Of a DNA stretch of 64,000 nucleotides, positions 60,359-64,000 are shown in pieces. Numbering within the stretch: the first letter of the stretch is position 1; every line of letters begins with the position of its first letter. The stretch spans positions 124,001-188,000 of the forward strand of contig JAOSJX010000001.1 of NCBI GenBank assembly GCA_027493875.1, in the 5' to 3' direction. The stretch comes from Deltaproteobacteria bacterium (GTDB lineage Bacteria; Lernaellota; Lernaellaia; JACKCT01). Below the pieces are notes generated by a model that did no database searches, was not told the DNA's origin, and saw only the letters and a program-made list of their open reading frames with translations. The position numbers were made by a program, and so were the translations under genes.

Positions 60359-60745
60359 TTATGGAGAGAGCCCGGCGTTTTTCCATGCCCCGGCGCCAAG
60401 GCAGGCCCATCCCGCAAGAAAGGCCAGCCCACCCAACGGCGTGACGGCGCCGAAGATTCTCATTCCGGTAATCGTCAGCGCATAAAGAGACCCCGAAAAC
60501 ACGACGATCCCGCCGGCGAACAGCCAAGCGGCGATCCGGTAAAGGCGCGCATCGCCGCGGTCACGCACGAGGGCGACCAGCGCCAACGCCAGCGCGTGAA
60601 CAAGGTGATAACGCACGCCGGTTTCCCACACGGTCAGCAATTCGGGTGGGACGATGTGTTTGAGCCCATGCGCGCCGAACGCTCCCAGCGCGACGCCGAG
60701 AAACGCCAGGGCGCAGGCCGCCGCGAATGCCCGGCCGGTCTTCAA
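60359..60745 (-). CDS. DUF423 (YgdD-like) membrane protein
   Basis: 128 residues, four predicted membrane helices. The family signature '[19 protein letters not shown]' and '[15 protein letters not shown]' is clear, as is 'IFSGSLYAL'-type '[13 protein letters not shown]'. Function in bacteria is unknown; it is not part of one-carbon metabolism as far as known. Its ATG overlaps the folD stop by four bases (ATGA), so it is translated from the fhs-folD transcript. Confidence 0.93.
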   Translation of the reverse strand: MKTGRAFAAACALAFLGVALGAFGAHGLKHIVPPELLTVWETGVRYHLVHALALALVALVRDRGDARLYRIAAWLFAGGIVVFSGSLYALTITGMRIFGAVTPLGGLAFLAGWACLGAGAWKNAGLSP

Positions 60746-61635
60746 GGCGTTTCCATGCCCGCCGCGCGGCGCGCCGCCCAGAGTGTGTTTTTCATGAGCA
60801 TCGTAATCGTCATCGGGCCGACGCCGCCGGGCACCGGCGTAATCGCCGACGCGATTTCCTTGACGGATTCAAAATCCACGTCGCCGGCCAATTTCGCTTT
60901 TCCGGATTCGGTGGTTCCGATGCGATTAACGCCGACGTCGATGACCACGGCGCCCGGTTTGACCATATCGGCCGTCACCGCCCCCGCGCGGCCGGCAGCG
61001 ACGATCAGGATATCCGCGCGCCGCGTGTGCTCGGCGAGATCGCGCGTTCTCGTGTGCGCCACCGTCACCGTCGCGTTCGCGCCTTTGGCTTTTTGCATCA
61101 TCATGATCGCGATGGGTTTACCGACGATGTTGCTGCGCCCGACGACAACGACCTCCGCGCCTTCCGTCGGCACGCCGGAACGCAGAATCATTTCCTGAAT
61201 TCCCGCCGGCGTACACGGCTTAAAGCCGGGCGCGCCGATGACGAGGCGGCCGACGCTGACGGGATGAAATCCGTCCACATCCTTATCCGGGTCGATCGCC
61301 CGGATGACTTTTTCTTCCGAGATGTGAGACGGCAGCGGAAGCTGCACGAGAATGCCGTGAATCTTGGGATCGTTGTTGTATTGCTCGACCAGACCGAGGA
61401 GCTCCGCCTCCGAGATGGACGCGTCGGGCGTTTCCTGAACCGAGTAAAAACCAAGCTCCTTCGCCGTTCTGTTCTTCGCGCTGACGTAGCTGTGCGACGC
61501 CGGATCGTCGCCGATCAGCACGGTCACGAGGCCCGGCGTCACGCCTCTTTCGCGGATCAGTTCGTCGGTTTGCGCCTTGATCGTCTCGCGGATTTCCGCC
61601 GCGATCTCCTTGCCGCTCAGGATTTTCGCCGTCAA
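60742..61635 (-). CDS. folD: Methylenetetrahydrofolate dehydrogenase/cyclohydrolase
   Basis: FolD interconverts methylene-, methenyl- and formyl-tetrahydrofolate. The 297 residues contain '[22 protein letters not shown]'-type substrate site ([11 protein letters not shown], with catalytic Lys), '[12 protein letters not shown]' (NADP site) and '[15 protein letters not shown]'. I set the start at TTG 61635 with GGGAGGA upstream. As printed the frame is open into the upstream fhs gene; that results from one extra T in the run 61657-61662 region. Together with fhs it forms a formate-activation pair. Confidence 0.93.
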   Translation of the reverse strand: MTAKILSGKEIAAEIRETIKAQTDELIRERGVTPGLVTVLIGDDPASHSYVSAKNRTAKELGFYSVQETPDASISEAELLGLVEQYNNDPKIHGILVQLPLPSHISEEKVIRAIDPDKDVDGFHPVSVGRLVIGAPGFKPCTPAGIQEMILRSGVPTEGAEVVVVGRSNIVGKPIAIMMMQKAKGANATVTVAHTRTRDLAEHTRRADILIVAAGRAGAVTADMVKPGAVVIDVGVNRIGTTESGKAKLAGDVDFESVKEIASAITPVPGGVGPMTITMLMKNTLWAARRAAGMETP

Positions 61636-61655
61636 GGAATCCTCCCGGTGGGGAA

Positions 61656-63443
61656 TTAAAAAGAGGCCCCGGATTTTGCCCGTTTCGACGTCCACGTCAA
61701 TGCGCCGGAACGCGGGGTCCGAACCGGTCCCCGGCATGAGTTTGATATCGCCCGCGACGGGGACGATCATCTTCGCGCCCGCGTAGGTCAGCACGTCGCG
61801 GATCGGTAGTACCCAGCCCCGTCGGGCGGCCCTTTTTATCCGGATCGTGGGACAGCGACAAATGCGTCTTAACAATGCACGTCGGCCAGGATCGCATCGT
61901 CTCATCGTTCTCGACCGCTTTGATTTTCGTTTCGGCGTCGGCGGTATAAGACACGCCGCCCGCCCCGTAAACTTCGGTTGCGATTTTTTCGATGCGTTCC
62001 TTGACCGGCAGATCGTCGCCGTAGAGAAACTCGAAGTTCGTCTTGTCCTCGCAGGCGTCGATCACCGCGTCGGCCAGGTCCTGGGCGCCCTCACCGCCGT
62101 AGCGCCAGTGATGGGAAATCGCGGCGCGGGCGCCGGCTTCCTCGGCGAAGCGCCGGACAAGCTCCAGTTCATTTTTCGTATCCGCCGCAAACGCATTCAC
62201 GCACACCACCGGATTGATACCTGCGCGACGCACCGTCGCGATGTGCGCGACGAGATTGTCGAGTCCCTTCTTAAGCAGCGGAAGATTTTCTTCCGTATAC
62301 GCCGCGTCGAGCTTGCGCCCGGGTACGACCTTTGGCCCGCCGCCGTGCATCTTGAGGGCGCGGACGGTCGCCACGATCACGGCGCAATGCGGGCGCAATC
62401 CCGACATGCGGCATTTGATGTTCCAGAATTTTTCGAATCCGATATCGGCGCCGAAACCGGATTCGGTGACGTGATAATTCGAGAGCTTGAGCGCCAGACG
62501 GTCCGCCACGATCGACGATTGCCCGATGGAAATGTTGGCGAAGGGTCCGGCGTGGACGAAAACGGGGGCGCCGGAAATCGACTGCATTAGATTCGGGTTG
62601 AAGGCGTCCACGAGCCACGCCGCCATCGCGCCGTCGACTTCGAGATCCGCGGTCGTGACGGGATTTCCCTGGCGGTCATAGGCGACCACGATGCGCCCGA
62701 GCATGGCCCTTAGATCGGCGAGGCTCGTCGCCGTCGCCAGGATCGCCATGATTTCCGACGACACCGTAATATCGCACCCGGATTCCATCATGGCCCCGTC
62801 GCGCGGGCCGCCGAGGCCGATCACGATGTTCCGCAGCGATTGCGCGCAGAAGTCCATCACCCACCGCAAACGCACGTTACGGTGGTCGATGTCGAGGCGG
62901 CGCAAACCACGTTTTTCGAGAAAGGCGTCGTTGTTGAGCGCTTCGTGCTGAATGCGCGACGTGAGCGCCACCATCGCGAGGTTGTGCGCGTTGGCGATCT
63001 TGTCGATATCGCCGGTGAGGCCCAGAGAAAACGGCGCCAGGGGAATCACCTGCGACAACCCGCCGCCCGCCGCGGAGCCTTTTGATGTTGAACGTCGGTC
63101 CGCCGGAAGGCTGGCGAATCGCCGCCGTCGCGCGCCGGCCGCGGTAGGTCAGGCCGTCGAGCAAGCCGACGACCGTCGAACTCTTTCCCTCGCCGAGCGG
63201 CGTGGGCGTGATCGCGGTGACATCGATGTATTTGCCGTCCCGCCAATGGCCGATGCGCGACATGACCGTCGAGTAGTCGACCTTGCCGATGAAGTTGCCG
63301 AAGGGATGCAACTCCGATCCGAACAATCCGAGCTCGTCGCGGATCTGGAAGATCGGCTTCATGAATTTTTCGGAGGCTTCGGCGATCTGCCAGTCCGGTA
63401 GCTGCGTGGGATCGAGAACCGGTCGGCCCCGAGACATCATCAT
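61656..63443 (-). CDS. fhs: Formate-tetrahydrofolate ligase
   Basis: Fhs makes 10-formyl-tetrahydrofolate from formate, ATP and tetrahydrofolate. The N-terminus has '[16 protein letters not shown]' (P-loop-like ATP site) and '[15 protein letters not shown]' after one missing base near 63076; then '[17 protein letters not shown]', '[19 protein letters not shown]' and 'NPVVCVNAF'. The C-terminal part '[19 protein letters not shown]' follows after errors near 61835. With one T removed near 61659 the gene stops at 61656. About 595 residues, slightly longer than typical (~560). First gene of fhs-folD-DUF423. Confidence 0.92.
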
Positions 63444-63667
63444 AGGCGCCCCCCTTCATACCGCGTGCGCGCGATCAGGCACTCTCGCATCGGACGATCG
63501 GACGGAAACCGTGAGTAAAACGGAGATTCGGCGCGAACGCGGGTTGGTCGGCTTTTGTATTTTTCATCAGCGTCACAAGGAAACAACGGTAACGGGGGCC
63601 GAACCTCCTGAAATCAGGACGTTACGCGCTCCCCGCACGCCGCCGATTATAGGGCTCCCGGCGTGAA
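63444..63667. other. Divergent intergenic region
   Basis: About 220 bp between fhs (minus) and the membrane protein (plus). I see no clear promoter, terminator, riboswitch or RNA gene in it. Confidence 0.5.
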
Positions 63668-64000
63668 TTGTCCAATTCCAATACCGCTTCTTTCCCTCGC
63701 TTGACGGGCGACGCCGCGCTGCGCTTTGATGCGCCGAACGCGCATTTTTTCCGGGAGCCGGCCATTAACCACGAGGCGCCGCAGATTCTCCGGCGACATC
63801 CGTATCTGACCGTCACCGCGGTGTTTTGGGCGTCGCGTCTCCTGCTTGTTTTTTTCAACAATGGATTCCCCACCGCCGACGCTTACACCGGTGAGGAACT
63901 CCTCTATTCGACGCTGGCCGCGGAACGCCTTCGCGGTAATCCCTTCGTCGGCCAGATGCTCTATCAGGATTACACGTCCGGCGGCTTCTGGCTTCAGACC
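63668..64000 (+). CDS. Membrane protein of unknown function, 5' part only
   Basis: The frame is open from an in-frame stop at 63650 to the window end. Start codons TTG 63668 and TTG 63701 are both possible and neither has a good ribosome site. The visible ~110 residues have a polar N-terminus, one hydrophobic helix (YLTVTAVFWASRLLLVFF) and 'YSTLAAERLRGNPFVGQMLY'. The layout resembles the beginning of multi-helix glycosyltransferases of the ArnT/PMT kind, but there is too little to name a family. Confidence 0.5.
   Translation, partial: MSNSNTASFPRLTGDAALRFDAPNAHFFREPAINHEAPQILRRHPYLTVTAVFWASRLLLVFFNNGFPTADAYTGEELLYSTLAAERLRGNPFVGQMLYQDYTSGGFWLQT

Overview
The window is high-GC, gene-dense, Gram-negative DNA. 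It carries a complete Tol-Pal locus, a TonB-dependent outer-membrane receptor with its own TonB energy module, several lipoproteins and multiheme cytochrome c proteins. The repeated design of lipoprotein Cys followed by a very Asp-rich linker (five unrelated genes), together with the metabolic genes, suggests a myxobacteria- or deltaproteobacteria-like organism, or a poorly sampled candidate phylum; no rRNA or marker gene here fixes the lineage. A striking technical feature is that more than forty otherwise convincing genes or gene parts are interrupted by single-base indels, mostly in homopolymer runs. Restoring one base gives full-length family members each time, so these are most simply consensus errors of the assembly. 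I annotate such genes as whole CDSs and state where the reading frame breaks.

Layout. 1-713: end of an Asp-rich lipoprotein (minus). 898-5935: tolQ-tolR-tolA-tolB-cpoB-pal. 6077-11335: RNase G, a membrane sulfatase-like enzyme and an ABC-2 exporter. 11427-12055: a strong promoter and two tandem tiny membrane proteins sharing a C-terminal R-x-R-W-N. 12172-16524: an RND/MMPL exporter and a GH3 lipoprotein. 16787-17432: a self-contained unit (promoter, signal peptide, three GLNWVD repeats, terminator). 17623-19557: a membrane HD-GYP protein. 19564-29136 (minus): a TonB2-type transport operon running from a beta-helix lipoprotein through DUF3450, TtpC-like, ExbB, ExbD, TonB and TPR proteins to the receptor. 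29356-35246: a polysaccharide deacetylase, a PHP-domain lipoprotein, a small membrane protein and a radical-SAM/DUF2344 protein. 35229-38977 (minus): ispD-ispF-gltX and an unknown twin-repeat protein. 39054-44177: a degenerate LytM protein, two cytochromes, TrmJ, a metallo-beta-lactamase-fold hydrolase and a histidine kinase. 44235-47451: carbamoyltransferase, SxtJ and NAD-dependent reductase. 47554-54093: a carbon-assimilation cluster (acyl-CoA mutase, malyl-CoA lyase type, methylsuccinyl-CoA dehydrogenase type, mesaconyl-CoA hydratase type, class I aldolase). 54127-57242: a CPA2 antiporter and a seven-heme lipoprotein. 57184-63443 (minus): CoA ligase, citrate synthase, DUF423, FolD and formate-tetrahydrofolate ligase. 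63668-64000: start of an unknown membrane protein.

Together the genes describe an organism investing heavily in its envelope (Tol-Pal, TonB import, exporters, lipoproteins), which probably assimilates acetate-type substrates through an ethylmalonyl-CoA-like route feeding citrate synthase, and which handles one-carbon units with Fhs/FolD. No CRISPR array, rRNA, tRNA, insertion sequence or prophage was seen. The least explained items are the two RxRWN micro-proteins, the GLNWVD repeat protein and the twin-repeat protein behind gltX.
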